Of a stretch of 64,000 nucleotides of DNA, positions 34,582-44,187 are shown piece after piece. Position numbers and translations under genes: made by a program. The notes below the pieces were generated by a model. That model saw only the letters and a program-made list of their open reading frames with translations. It was not told the origin of the DNA and did no database searches. The DNA comes from Corynebacterium sp. MSK008 (GTDB lineage Bacteria > Actinomycetota > Actinomycetes > Mycobacteriales > Mycobacteriaceae), in assembly GCF_030232585.1 (NCBI RefSeq), contig NZ_JASPJX010000002.1:1-64000 (forward strand). Direction: 5' to 3'. How positions within the stretch are numbered: the stretch's first letter is position 1; every line of letters starts with the position of its first letter.

Positions 34582-36033
34582 ATGTCAAAGCGCACTGTTT
34601 CCGTGTGGACCTTGGTCTCACTCATTATCGGATCCACCATCGGGTCCGGCATTTTCGCGCTGCCCCACAACATCGGTTCAGTAGCCAGCCCGGGCGCCAT
34701 GCTCACCGGCTGGGCCATCGCGGGCGTGGGAATGCTCTCCATCGCCTTCGTCTTCCAAATCCTGGCGGTGAGGAAGCCGCACCTGGACTCCGGCGTCTAC
34801 TCCTACGTGCGGGCGGGGCTAGGCGATTTCATCGGGTTTACCTCCGGCATGGGCTACTGGCTCGGCTCCGTAATGGCCCAGGTGGGTTACGCCACACTGT
34901 TCATTAACACCCTCGGTTACTACTTCCCGGCCTTCTCCAACCGCTGGGTGCTGGCTCTCTCGGTGAGTGCAATGAGCTGGCTGATCTTTTACGGCCTGAC
35001 ACGCGGCTTGAGGCAGGCGGCGGTGATGAATGCGGTGACGACCGTGGCCAAACTGCTGCCCATCCTCGCCTTCATTGTGCTGGTGGCGTTCCTCGGCTTC
35101 TCCTGGGACCGCTTCACCATGGATTTCTGGGGTTCACACATCCCCTTCACGGACCAGCTCAAGGGCATCATGCTCTACACCGTCTGGGTTTTCATCGGCA
35201 TCGAGGGCGCCTCGGTGTACTCGAAGCAGGCGCGCGTGCGTAGCGACGTGGGCAAGGCCACCATCATCGGCTTCCTGTCCGTTTTGGGCCTCCTGGTGGC
35301 GGTGTCCACCCTCTCCTACGGCGTGCTCAGCCAGGAGGAGCTGGCGGCGCTGCCGGACAACTCCATGGGCGCGGTGCTCGAGCAGGTGGTGGGCCCGTGG
35401 GGCGGCGCCCTGATCTCCATCGGCCTGTGCCTTTCTGTTTTAGGCGCGTATGTGTCGTGGCAGATGCTGTGCGCCGAGCCGATCGTGATGATGGCGCAGG
35501 ACGGCCTGCTGCCGCGCTCGATGGGCCGCCACAACGAAAACGGCTCGCCGGTGCGCGCGCAGCTGCTGTCCACGCTGGCGATCCAGTTCTTCGTGGTGGT
35601 GTTCTTCCTCTCCTCGGCGTCCTACAACGCCATGGTGCAGCTGGCCACCATCATGTATCTGCTGCCCTACATCTTCTCCTCCATCTACCTGGTGCTGCTG
35701 ACCATCCGTGGCAAGGGCCTGACGCACCCGCACGCCGGCACGCGTTTCGACGACTCCGGGCCTGAGGTGTCCCGCCGCGACAACCGCAGGCACCTTATCG
35801 TGGGCCTGATCGGCTCGGTGTACTCACTCTGGCTGATCTACGCCGCGGACCCAGTGTACGTGCTGCTCGGCGCGCTCGCCGTTGTGCCAGGCCTGGCCCC
35901 CTACATCTGGACGCGCCGCAAGCACGGCGACAAGCTCTTCAACCCCTTCGAAAAGGTCGTCGTCGCGGTGGTGCTGGTCGCGGCCGTGATCGCGGTGATT
36001 GGCCTGGCCAACGGGTCACTGGTGTTGGAGTAG
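34582..36033 (+). CDS. APC-family basic amino acid/polyamine antiporter
   Basis: 483 aa with 12 or more helices. The substrate-binding loop IIGSTIGSGIFALPHNIGS near residues 16-34 is typical of APC antiporters of the arginine/ornithine (ArcD-like) and lysine group. The exact exchanged pair cannot be read from sequence. It is preceded by an AT-rich 88-bp gap, divergent from the secreted protein gene. It overlaps the convergent TSUP gene by 18 bases. Confidence 0.88.
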   Translation: MSKRTVSVWTLVSLIIGSTIGSGIFALPHNIGSVASPGAMLTGWAIAGVGMLSIAFVFQILAVRKPHLDSGVYSYVRAGLGDFIGFTSGMGYWLGSVMAQVGYATLFINTLGYYFPAFSNRWVLALSVSAMSWLIFYGLTRGLRQAAVMNAVTTVAKLLPILAFIVLVAFLGFSWDRFTMDFWGSHIPFTDQLKGIMLYTVWVFIGIEGASVYSKQARVRSDVGKATIIGFLSVLGLLVAVSTLSYGVLSQEELAALPDNSMGAVLEQVVGPWGGALISIGLCLSVLGAYVSWQMLCAEPIVMMAQDGLLPRSMGRHNENGSPVRAQLLSTLAIQFFVVVFFLSSASYNAMVQLATIMYLLPYIFSSIYLVLLTIRGKGLTHPHAGTRFDDSGPEVSRRDNRRHLIVGLIGSVYSLWLIYAADPVYVLLGALAVVPGLAPYIWTRRKHGDKLFNPFEKVVVAVVLVAAVIAVIGLANGSLVLE

Positions 36034-36765
36034 GTCCCAGCCCAACTTCGCACACAGCGTGACGACGAGCCCAAGGAGCGCCACGCGCACCAGCGTCGAT
36101 CCACCCTTGAGCACCGTGCGCGCACCCAGCTGCGCGCCCACAACGTTGGCGACTGCGAGGGTGATCGCAAGCTTCCAGTTGATGAAGCCGCCGAGCCCGA
36201 ACACCAACAACGCGCCCAGGTTCGTTGCGGTGTTGACCACCTTCGCCATCGCCGCCGAACGCACAAAACCCTGGGTGAACACGGCAGTAAAGGCCATGAT
36301 GAGGAACATGCCGGTGCCGGGGCCGAACACGCCGTCGTAGCCGCCGATCAGCGCCACAGCAAGCGCGGCGAGTCCGAGGCGTTTGCCGGAAAAGATGCTG
36401 GCGTCCTCCTGCCCGAACTTCGGGTTCAGCGCCACAAAGACACCCACTCCGATAAGAAGGATGAGGATGATTGGGGTGGCCACGGAGTCGTCGATAAGCG
36501 AAACCGCTCTGGCGCCGAGCGCGGCGGCGACTCCGGCGATAAACGCGTAGATCCAGGTCACCCTGGGGACTCCAACGCGGCGCACGAGGGTGGCGGCGGC
36601 GGACGCGGTGCCCGAGATCGCCGCGACCTTGGTCGTGGCCAGAACAGACGCCGCCGGCATGGACGTGGCCGACATCAGCACCGGGATGAGCACGAGACCG
36701 CCGCCGCCGATCACGGCGTCGATCCAACCGGCGAACGCGGACGCGGCGAGGAGGAAAACAATCAC
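36016..36765 (-). CDS. TSUP (TauE/SafE) family anion exporter
   Basis: 249 aa, about eight helices in two inverted halves. Family glycine-rich motifs are GWIDAVIGGGGLVLIP near the start and GGYDGVFGPGTGMFL in the second half. Members move sulfite, sulfoacetate and similar anions. GTG 36765 fits homologues; a GTG at 36783 would overlap the divergent gene. Confidence 0.88.
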   Translation of the reverse strand: MIVFLLAASAFAGWIDAVIGGGGLVLIPVLMSATSMPAASVLATTKVAAISGTASAAATLVRRVGVPRVTWIYAFIAGVAAALGARAVSLIDDSVATPIILILLIGVGVFVALNPKFGQEDASIFSGKRLGLAALAVALIGGYDGVFGPGTGMFLIMAFTAVFTQGFVRSAAMAKVVNTATNLGALLVFGLGGFINWKLAITLAVANVVGAQLGARTVLKGGSTLVRVALLGLVVTLCAKLGWDLLQHQ

Positions 36766-36774
36766 GGGACTACT

Positions 36775-37773
36775 ATGCCCCACATGAACCGTTGGCTTGT
36801 CGCTGCTCCGTTGTCGGTGGCGCTCGGGCTGCTGTTTTCGTATCTGGGGGTCCCAGCAGCATGGATCCTCGCCGGGATTCTGGGGGCCGGATCGGTGGCG
36901 CTGGTGACGCAGGACGACCTGCCCGTCAACGAGCACCTGTTCACCTTTGCCCGCGGCACCGTCGGCGTGTTTGCGGCGCTGCCGCTGGTGGGGATGAACC
37001 CGCTGCCCTATCTGCTGCCGGGCGTGGTTGCGGGCGCGGTGGTGATTGCCATGGGGTTTGCCGGCGGTTTAGTTTTGTCCAACCACGGCGTTTCACGGGA
37101 AACGGGCGTGCTTTCACTTCTGCCCGGCGGGGCGTCGCTGATGCCGGCGATCGCGCGCGACGTGGGCGCGGACATCCGCTACGTCAGCCTCAGCCAGTAC
37201 CTGCGCCTGCTCATCGTGTCCGTGTCGCTGCCGCTGGTCGCCTCGCAGTTTTCTCCCGCCACCCAGATCGAACTCGAGCCCTACTGGTGGATGTGGCTGC
37301 TGGTCCCGGCGCTGATCGTCTGCGGGTTGTTCGCGGGCAAACTGCTGCGGTTTCCCAACCCCTCAGTCTTCGGCCCGATGGCGCTGACGGTGCTGGTGGG
37401 CTCGCTCATAGACGTGACCATCGTGCCGCCGCAGCTGCTTTCCATCGTGGGCTTTTTGGCCATCGGGTGGATGTGCGGCGGCGGGCTGTCCGTGCCCGCG
37501 CTGCGCCGGTTCTCCCGCCTGCTGCCCGCCACGCTGGCCTACATCGCCGGGCTGATGCTCGCGTGCGCCGGCATGGGGTGGCTCATGTCCAAGTGGCTGG
37601 GCCTGAGTTTCTACGAGGGCTACCTGGCCACCAGCCCCGGCGCGCTGGAGACGGTGCTGGTGCTGGCCACCAGCCCGGCCGTGGTGGCGCTGCAGGTGAT
37701 CCGGCTGATCATGGTGATCCTCATCGCCGGGTGGCTGCCCAAGATCCTTAGTGGTGGAGCACCTCGTTCGTGA
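36775..37773 (+). CDS. AbrB-family membrane protein (putative transporter)
   Basis: 332 aa, about ten helices in two AbrB-duplication repeats, with the hallmark LLPGGASLMPAIARD and, in the second half, TSPGALETVLVLA motifs. The family was named from E. coli ygbN/abrB-type proteins and is often called ammonia monooxygenase-like in error. ATG 36775 or 36784 can start it; neither has a ribosome site. It starts 10 bases from the divergent TSUP gene. Confidence 0.85.
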   Translation: MPHMNRWLVAAPLSVALGLLFSYLGVPAAWILAGILGAGSVALVTQDDLPVNEHLFTFARGTVGVFAALPLVGMNPLPYLLPGVVAGAVVIAMGFAGGLVLSNHGVSRETGVLSLLPGGASLMPAIARDVGADIRYVSLSQYLRLLIVSVSLPLVASQFSPATQIELEPYWWMWLLVPALIVCGLFAGKLLRFPNPSVFGPMALTVLVGSLIDVTIVPPQLLSIVGFLAIGWMCGGGLSVPALRRFSRLLPATLAYIAGLMLACAGMGWLMSKWLGLSFYEGYLATSPGALETVLVLATSPAVVALQVIRLIMVILIAGWLPKILSGGAPRS

Positions 37774-39391
37774 GCATGTCCATGGGCATGGAGCCGAGCT
37801 TCAGCGCCTTGACGTGGAACTCGTGCTCAGTCATCCCCTGGGCCATCGCCTGGCGGCGCAGGTCCACCCAGTCCTTGTAGCCCAGCGCGTACGACGGCGC
37901 CTGGCCGGGCCAGCCCATGTAGCGGTCCAGCTCGAAGGCCAGGTTCGCCTCCGGCATGGCGGTGTTGTCGCGCAGGAAGGCCTTCGCGTATTGGGCGTCC
38001 CAGGTGCCGGTGCCCTCCGGGGTGCACTTGCCCAGGTGGACGCCGATGTCCACCATCACGCGGGCGAGGCGCAGGCGCCTGGAGTCGAGCAGGCCCATGC
38101 GGTAGCCGGGGTCCTCGAAGAAGCCGTGGTCCTCCATGAGGTGCTCGGTGTAGAGCGCCCAGCCCTCGCCGTGGGCGGAGTTCCAACACACGGAGCGGCG
38201 CCACAAATTCAGCTCGCTGCGGTTAAGCAAGGCGTAGCCGTGCTGCAGGTGGTGGCCCGGCACACCCTCGTGGAACACGGTGGACATCTCCTGCCAGGTG
38301 TGGAACGTCTCCTGGCCTTCCGGCACGGACCACCACATGGTGCCGGGGCGGATCATGTCGTCGCTGGGCGGGGTGTAGAAGATGCCGCCGGATCCGGCGC
38401 GGTCGATGCCGCACTCCACCGTGTGCAGGCCTTCGGGCACGTGGAAGGTGTCGGAGGCCTTGTCGTTGAGCTCGGACATCCACTCGATCAGCGCGTCCGT
38501 GCCGCGGAGGATGTAGCGCTCGTCCTGGTTCAGGTTGCGGTAGGCGCCTGCCACGGAGATGTCGCCGTAGAGCTCGTGCGCGATGGCGCGCTGCTCCTCC
38601 ACGGTCTTGGCCAGTTCTTCCTGAGCCCAGTCGTAGCTGGTGTCCAAGTCCACCTCGCGGCCGTGGAAAAACTCGACGAACAGCTGGTATCGCTCGCGGC
38701 CCACGCCGTCGTTGTGGGATGCCTGCGGCGACAGCTCTGTGGACAGCCAGTCCGCCATCTCCAGGAAGGCCTCCTTGGCATGCCCCACCACGTGCGAATC
38801 GGGCGACAGGCCCAGGTGGTCCAGCTGGGATTCGGTATCGCCCAGAAGCTCGCACTGGTTGATCACTGCGTCGATCTGGCGGTGGGAAGCCACATCGCCT
38901 GTCGACGCCGCCTCGCTCAGAGACTCGCGGTAGCCCGCCAACGCACTCGGAATCCGCGACATTCGCGAGGCAATGTTGTCGAAGTCCTCCTCCGTCACCT
39001 TCGGCATCAGCGCAAACGAGTCGCGGATGGTCTGCACCGGCGAGTCGATGTTGTTCAGCCGGCACAACAGCTCGCCGCGGTGGTGGAACTCCAGCTCCGC
39101 GCTCATTCGGTCGCGCAGGATCGCAGCGGTGAGGTTGTCCACGTCGTCGAAGTCGTCCTCGTCGTCGGAGGCGTCCGTGGAGTCGTTGAGCGCGTCCACG
39201 TCCGCGACAAGGTCGCGCATCCTGTCGGCCAGGCGCCCCCAGTAGTCCGGGGAAAAATCCTGCAGCTCCCCGTCGTGGCCGTCGATGCCGATCTGGGTGG
39301 CAAGGGTGGGGCTGATCTCGGCGAGGTCGTAGACAAAGTCCTCACAAGTGGCGTCCAATAAGGACGGCTCGCGCCAGCTTTCGTTGGTCAT
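37748..39391 (-). CDS. DUF885 family metallopeptidase-like protein
   Basis: 547 aa, soluble, acidic. The zinc-peptidase motif HEGVPGHHLQHG (about residues 375-386) and the following AHGEGWALYTEHLMED segment, with the third-ligand Glu, are diagnostic of DUF885. The enzyme is probably a carboxypeptidase or aminopeptidase-like hydrolase; the substrate is unknown. ATG 39391 follows the family start MTNESW. It overlaps the AbrB gene end by 26 bases. Confidence 0.88.
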   Translation of the reverse strand: MTNESWREPSLLDATCEDFVYDLAEISPTLATQIGIDGHDGELQDFSPDYWGRLADRMRDLVADVDALNDSTDASDDEDDFDDVDNLTAAILRDRMSAELEFHHRGELLCRLNNIDSPVQTIRDSFALMPKVTEEDFDNIASRMSRIPSALAGYRESLSEAASTGDVASHRQIDAVINQCELLGDTESQLDHLGLSPDSHVVGHAKEAFLEMADWLSTELSPQASHNDGVGRERYQLFVEFFHGREVDLDTSYDWAQEELAKTVEEQRAIAHELYGDISVAGAYRNLNQDERYILRGTDALIEWMSELNDKASDTFHVPEGLHTVECGIDRAGSGGIFYTPPSDDMIRPGTMWWSVPEGQETFHTWQEMSTVFHEGVPGHHLQHGYALLNRSELNLWRRSVCWNSAHGEGWALYTEHLMEDHGFFEDPGYRMGLLDSRRLRLARVMVDIGVHLGKCTPEGTGTWDAQYAKAFLRDNTAMPEANLAFELDRYMGWPGQAPSYALGYKDWVDLRRQAMAQGMTEHEFHVKALKLGSMPMDMLTNEVLHH

Positions 39392-39457
39392 GCCGAGCGA
39401 TTGTATCGGAGCTGGCCAAATGGACAATTACGTCAGGGGCCAGGTAAATATATTCAT

Positions 39458-40513
39458 ATGACCTTCTCACGCCCACGAACGCCCGCAGCCAAGTGTCTGC
39501 ACCTTATTCGGCTGCACGAGACGACGTCGAGAAGCGATCTTGTGAAAGCAACCGGCCTGTCGCAGCCAACCGTCACACGCGCGATCTCCGCGCTGGTGGA
39601 CGCAGGTTACGTCACCGAGCGCAACGACCTGACCCAGTCCAAGGGGCGCGGCCGCCCCACCATCCCGCTGGAGCTGGCGGACACCCCCGGCGTGCACGCG
39701 GGTGTGTCGGTGGGCACGAAATCCACCTACGTGGCCCTGTTCGACCTGAAGGGCCGCACGCTGCTGTGCCGCGACATGGAAATCACGGTGAAAAACGTCA
39801 GCGAGGACGACTTCATCCAGTCCATGATGGCGGAGCTGAACCAGATGACCACCAAGCTGGAGCGCCCCATCCGCACCGTGGGCGTGACCACCTCCGGCAC
39901 GGTGCGCGAAGGCGGCAAAGTCTTCGCGCCCAACCTGGGCTGGGACGGCGTGGACATCGGCGACCAGCTGCGCGAGCAGTTCTCGGTGCCGGTGGAGGTT
40001 TCCTCCATCTCCAGCGCGATTGTCGGCTCGGAGATGCAGTCCACCGCATCGCTGAACATCCCGTCGGTGATGGCGCTGTTCGCAGACGACTCCATCGCCT
40101 GCGCCATCTCCCACCCGGACGGCGTGGAGCCGATCGAGGTGGAGCAGGGCGAGCTGACCACCCGGGGCCTGATCGACGCCATCGGCGTGGAGGATATTCG
40201 CACGCTCAAAGACGCGGTGACCGACTCGCGCGAGGACACCCGCTACGCGCTGGACCGCCGCGCGCGGGGCCTGGGTTCGCTGGTGGCGGGGCTGTGCAGT
40301 AACTACTCCCCCGCGACGGTGGTCGTGGCGGGCAGCGCGTTTATCGACGACCCGCTGGCTGCCGCACCGTTCGCCCGCACCGTGCGCTCGGAGGCGAACT
40401 GCCGCCCGGAGCTGCGCCTGATCCCCACCCACCGCGAGGTCGTGCGCGACATCGCCCGCGCCGTGGCGCTGGACTACGTGCTGCGCGAGCCGCTGAAGGT
40501 GGCGGGGGCGTAG
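39458..40513 (+). CDS. ROK-family transcriptional regulator
   Basis: 351 aa. N-terminal winged helix (about 20-65) with TSRSDLVKATGLSQPTVTRA and GRGRPTIPLEL wing, then a ROK/actin-like ATPase domain with VGVTTSGTV. The cysteine-rich zinc motif of sugar kinases of this family is absent, so it is a regulator and probably not a kinase. It is adjacent to a lipoprotein hydrolase (ATG starts one base after its stop) and divergent from the DUF885 gene. A sugar or envelope-fragment ligand is expected from the family. Confidence 0.88.
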   Translation: MTFSRPRTPAAKCLHLIRLHETTSRSDLVKATGLSQPTVTRAISALVDAGYVTERNDLTQSKGRGRPTIPLELADTPGVHAGVSVGTKSTYVALFDLKGRTLLCRDMEITVKNVSEDDFIQSMMAELNQMTTKLERPIRTVGVTTSGTVREGGKVFAPNLGWDGVDIGDQLREQFSVPVEVSSISSAIVGSEMQSTASLNIPSVMALFADDSIACAISHPDGVEPIEVEQGELTTRGLIDAIGVEDIRTLKDAVTDSREDTRYALDRRARGLGSLVAGLCSNYSPATVVVAGSAFIDDPLAAAPFARTVRSEANCRPELRLIPTHREVVRDIARAVALDYVLREPLKVAGA

Positions 40514-41299
40514 ATGAAGCGCGCCGCTTGGGCTTGCGTGCTGCTCCTGGCCGGTTGTGCCGCCCAGGAGGCCGAGCCGTTGCGCACCGAGGTGACCACC
40601 CAACCCGCGCCGGACCCCTTCGAGGGGCTGGATAAGGAGGTGGCCGCAATTGAAAAGGAGACGGACACTGAGGTGGGCGTCGCGCTTTTCGACGGATCCG
40701 AGATGACGCAAACCGGATCCCTCTACGCACTACCGGCCTGGTCCACCATCAAGATCCCCATCGCCCGCGCCGCGGTGGAGCACTGCGACTACGGCGAGGA
40801 GTACGTCGAGGAACTCACCGAAGCCTCGATCGAGTGGTCCGACAACGACTCCGCCCGCACCCTGTGGGACTGCATGGGCAGCGACAAAGAAGCCGGGGAG
40901 AAGGTCCGCGACGAGATTGCCAAGTCCGGCTCCAAGGTGCAGGTGGAAGGCGCCTTCGGCACCACCAGCTGGTCGTTTCCCGGGCAGGCGCGCTACGCGT
41001 TCTACCTCAGCCAGCAGGACGAGGACGACCCGGTGATCATGGAGATGCACCACATCGCCGAAGACCAGTCCTACGGGCTGGGCACGCTAGCGACCGTGCC
41101 GTTCAAGGGCGGCTGGTCCGACGACGAGACCGACGGCTCCTGGCACACCCGCCAGTTCGGCTGGTTCGACGGCTACGGGGTAGCCATCGGCGCGCGCAGC
41201 GAGGACGGCAGCTACGACGACACTACGGTCGCGCTAGACAAGGTTGCGGAACTGTTGCAGCTGCGGCTGGACGAACCTATACAGGGTCTGCAGCACTGA
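40514..41299 (+). CDS. Lipoprotein with class A beta-lactamase fold
   Basis: 261 aa. Lipobox LLAGC with Cys15. Serine hydrolase motifs are S77-T-I-K80 in AWSTIKIPIA, S109-D110-N111 in WSDNDSA, and a KGG segment (FKGGWSD) in the place of KTG. The spacing is that of class A beta-lactamases or related D,D-peptidases. No Glu166-type omega loop is evident to me, so it may be a peptidase, an esterase or a substrate-binding relative. It starts directly on the stop of the ROK regulator, a likely operon. Its 3' end overlaps the CAP gene by 66 bases. Confidence 0.82.
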   Translation: MKRAAWACVLLLAGCAAQEAEPLRTEVTTQPAPDPFEGLDKEVAAIEKETDTEVGVALFDGSEMTQTGSLYALPAWSTIKIPIARAAVEHCDYGEEYVEELTEASIEWSDNDSARTLWDCMGSDKEAGEKVRDEIAKSGSKVQVEGAFGTTSWSFPGQARYAFYLSQQDEDDPVIMEMHHIAEDQSYGLGTLATVPFKGGWSDDETDGSWHTRQFGWFDGYGVAIGARSEDGSYDDTTVALDKVAELLQLRLDEPIQGLQH

Positions 41300-42124
41300 C
41301 AGCACCGTCAGCACAGCGGCGATGATGCTGATGATCTCCTTGGGCGAGGAGGACGAGTCGGCACCGCCGAAGACGAGCTTCTTCGGCGTGGTGCTGGGCT
41401 TTTCCCTGCCGTTGGCCGGGCGGTGCAGGACGGTGTTCTGCTCACCTTCGATGCCCTCGTTGCCGGCGCCGATACTACAGGCGGAGGTCACGGAAGCTTC
41501 ACCTTCTGCGGTGACCACGCTGGCGAAGCCGTAGGAGCGCATCCTCGGGTCCAGCAGGTTGTGCAGGTGGCCGTTGCCGTTGTTGAAGTGGCCGTTCGCG
41601 CGGATGAGGTCGCTTACCTCGCCGTAGCCCCAGCCCTGCATCGCTTTGTCCATGCTGGCGACGGAGTGCAGGTTCTCCCCCGGCGCGGCCTTGCCCTTGT
41701 AGGTGGCGGTGTCGTTGTCGCCGCAGTTGCCGTAGCAGGTGGAGTTGTACGGGCGCTGGTGGCGGAAGAACTTCGCCGCCTCGGCGCCGCGCTGCAGCGC
41801 GATGCGGGACAGGCCGGCATCGTACTGGGCCGCGTTGACGTAGGCGTCGCGGGAGGTCAGGCCGTGCTTGGCGGCGGCCTGGCGCAACGTGGTGCCGTCG
41901 AAAGGCACGTTGCGGTCCCACATGTCCCCGCGCAGCTTGCGGAGCTCACGCATGGCGATTTCCTGGTCGGAGGTGAGGTTAAACTTCGCCTCCACGGCGA
42001 TGACCTGGTCGGCCGGCTGGTTCAGCTCCACCCCGGTGACGGGCGCCGGGTCAGCGGCGGCGGACGGGGCAAGCGTCAGGGCGGTGGCGGCCGCGGTTGC
42101 CGCGGCGAATAAACGGGTGCGCAT
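41234..42124 (-). CDS. Secreted CAP/SCP-domain protein with C-terminal membrane helix
   Basis: 296 aa. Signal peptide up to SAAADP, then a helical part and a CAP domain with GENLHSVASMDKAMQGW and the GHFNNGNGHLHNLLDP core, ending in one membrane helix near 265-285. A pair of Cys (CYGNCG) may form a disulfide. CAP proteins are extracellular and of varied function. Its 5' end overlaps the GT87 gene by 74 bases and its 3' end overlaps the convergent lipoprotein gene. Confidence 0.82.
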   Translation of the reverse strand: MRTRLFAAATAAATALTLAPSAAADPAPVTGVELNQPADQVIAVEAKFNLTSDQEIAMRELRKLRGDMWDRNVPFDGTTLRQAAAKHGLTSRDAYVNAAQYDAGLSRIALQRGAEAAKFFRHQRPYNSTCYGNCGDNDTATYKGKAAPGENLHSVASMDKAMQGWGYGEVSDLIRANGHFNNGNGHLHNLLDPRMRSYGFASVVTAEGEASVTSACSIGAGNEGIEGEQNTVLHRPANGREKPSTTPKKLVFGGADSSSSPKEIISIIAAVLTVLSVLQTLYRFVQPQLQQFRNLV

Positions 42125-43124
42125 ACCCTGAGCGTAGCGTGTGCCAGAGCATGAAGCCGACTGGGCCGATGGTGAACAGCAGCTGCGGGGCGTGGAACAC
42201 GTTCACCGACGCAAACGGCACCATAAACAGCGCGAGCACGATCGCGCCCCAGCGGTTGTAAACGTATGCCAGCATCGGCAGGATCCACACCCAGTGGTGG
42301 TACCAGGAAAACGGGCTGACCAGGCAGGACGTCATGCCGATGAAGGAGACGGCGAGGGGGGCGGGAGCTCGTCGAGAAGCAAAAAGCCCGAGGGCCGTGA
42401 CCAACGCGCTAAGGACAAGCCAGAGCCACAACTCGTCGTAGCCGGCGCGGGCGAGGACCTGGCGGATGGACTGCGCACCCGGGTTGTCGTCGGCGCCGAT
42501 GCGGGTGGTGCGGAAGATGGCGTCGGTCCAGAAGGTCTTCGCGTCTGTGACCTCGGAAAAGCCGGTGGCCACGGTACACAGGAACGTAAATGCGGCAATG
42601 AACACCGCACCCCACCGGCGCTGCTGCATGAGCAGGAGGATGAAAAACGCCGGCGTGAGCTTCAGTCCCGCGGCGAGCCCGACACCGATGCCCGGAAGCC
42701 TGTAACGGGGAAGGAAATCCAGGCACACTAGGCCCATGAGCAGCAGGTTGATCTGGCCGAAAAACAGCGTGCCCTGCACCGGCGAAAGGCACAGCACGAA
42801 CACTGCGGTGAGCAGGAGGGCATTTTTGCTTGTGGACGCCCGCACCACGAGCAGAACCACCAGCACGGATAATGCTTTCCACGCGATACCGAGCGCGGTG
42901 CTTTCCGTCAACCACGAAAACACCACGCCCGCGAACGGCGGGTAGGTAAACGGCAGGCCGGGAAGCAGGTCGGTTGCGTAGAGCGGCTGGTGTCCGGTGA
43001 CCTTCTCGCCGCCCAAGAGATAGACCTTCAGGTCGCTGGGGAACTCGGTGGTGAACGCGTTGGGCAGGCCGGTGTCGATGTAGCGCCAAATTGCAAACGC
43101 CAGCAGGAGGAGAAGACCGATCAC
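42051..43124 (-). CDS. GT87-family (DUF2029) polyprenyl-phosphate mannosyltransferase
   Basis: 357 aa integral membrane GT-C protein with about ten helices. TYPPFAGVVFSWL, FFGQINLLLMGL and the SWYHHWVWILPML motif are typical of the GT87 family, whose mycobacterial members (PimE type) and corynebacterial members (MptC/AftC-like) add mannose or arabinose from lipid carriers. The specific acceptor is unknown. GTG 43124 is chosen; the frame stays open upstream in the sirtuin gene. The last 25 codons overlap the CAP gene. Confidence 0.82.
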   Translation of the reverse strand: MIGLLLLLAFAIWRYIDTGLPNAFTTEFPSDLKVYLLGGEKVTGHQPLYATDLLPGLPFTYPPFAGVVFSWLTESTALGIAWKALSVLVVLLVVRASTSKNALLLTAVFVLCLSPVQGTLFFGQINLLLMGLVCLDFLPRYRLPGIGVGLAAGLKLTPAFFILLLMQQRRWGAVFIAAFTFLCTVATGFSEVTDAKTFWTDAIFRTTRIGADDNPGAQSIRQVLARAGYDELWLWLVLSALVTALGLFASRRAPAPLAVSFIGMTSCLVSPFSWYHHWVWILPMLAYVYNRWGAIVLALFMVPFASVNVFHAPQLLFTIGPVGFMLWHTLRSGYAHPFIRRGNRGRHRPDACPVRRR

Positions 43125-44053
43125 AGGTCGAGCCCGTCCAGGATGTCGTCGAGCGCGTCGGCGACTTGTGCGCGCCACAAGGTGTCCACCTTGGCGTCGG
43201 CGCGGCCCGGCCCGCCGTTGATCACGGCGGTGGGTTTGCCCTGCTTTTTCGCGTCGAGGATGAACTTGTAGCCGCTCATCACCGCCAACGAGGTGCCGAT
43301 CGCGATCACGCCTGCGGATTCCTTTAGCCAAGCATCCGCAGCTAGTCTGCGCTTTTTCGGCACCCCCTCGCCGAAGTACACCACATGCGGCTTGAGCCTG
43401 TGACTGCCGCAGGTCGGGCAGGCGATCATGCGGAAGCGCTCGACGTCGGATTGCTTCAGCTCCACATCGCCGTCCGGGTTCAGCATTGAGCCCTCGACTT
43501 CCACGGAGTCGAAGTAGGTGGGGTTGGCGGCGGTGAGCAGGGCGTCGATAAGCGAACGCTCGTGCAACGTTTTGCAGTCGAGGCAGACGACGTGGTCCAT
43601 GTCCCCGTGCAGCGCGATGACGTTGCCGGAGCCGGCCTGGGTATGCAGCCCGTCGACGTTTTGGGTGATGATGCCGCGGATCAACCCCGCCCTCTCCAGC
43701 TCAACGAGGGCGAAGTGCGCGCGGTTGGGGCGGGCGGCTCGCATGTAGCGCGTGCCCACGAACGCGCGGGCCCAGTAGCGGTGCACCTGGGTCGGCGAGT
43801 GCGCGAACTCCTGGAACGTCATCGGGCGGGACTTGGTCAGGCGCCCGTTTTTACTGCGGTAATCGGGAATTCCCGAATCGGTGGAGATGCCAGCGCCGGT
43901 GATGACCAGGGTTTTTGGGTTGCCTAGCTGGTCGAGGATCTTGGCTTTCGCATTCGGGGTGGGCGCGGTGGTTTCGGTGACGACCCGCTCGATGGAGCGC
44001 ACGGCGGAGCGGTGCGCCATGGCGATTGCTGGGTCGTCGAAGTGGGGTTCCAT
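43121..44053 (-). CDS. Sir2-family NAD-dependent protein deacylase
   Basis: 310 aa. NAD motif TGAGISTDSGIPDYR near 50, QNVDGLH, catalytic His in ALHGDMDH, and the four zinc cysteines in CLDCKTLH and CPTCGSH. The family removes acyl groups from lysines using NAD+. It carries a longer N-terminus (about 45 residues before the NAD motif) than short sirtuins. Stop overlaps the GT87 start by 4 bases. Confidence 0.92.
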   Translation of the reverse strand: MEPHFDDPAIAMAHRSAVRSIERVVTETTAPTPNAKAKILDQLGNPKTLVITGAGISTDSGIPDYRSKNGRLTKSRPMTFQEFAHSPTQVHRYWARAFVGTRYMRAARPNRAHFALVELERAGLIRGIITQNVDGLHTQAGSGNVIALHGDMDHVVCLDCKTLHERSLIDALLTAANPTYFDSVEVEGSMLNPDGDVELKQSDVERFRMIACPTCGSHRLKPHVVYFGEGVPKKRRLAADAWLKESAGVIAIGTSLAVMSGYKFILDAKKQGKPTAVINGGPGRADAKVDTLWRAQVADALDDILDGLDL

Positions 44054-44187
44054 CGTCTGGGGAGTCTATCCTGTGCCCGAAACAGACCGTGTGGTCTATT
44101 TGTGTGGTTTACATTTTCGGACCGAAGGAGTAGTTTATCCACGTCTTTATCGCATAAGTGAACCATTCTGTCTAGAAGGAGCCGCTC

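Noticed and set aside
42368..42391. Repeat shared with 63649-63672 (GTCGAGAAGCAAAA)
   Set aside because: Only about 14-16 bases match, one copy is inside the GT87 coding sequence, and no further copies were seen.
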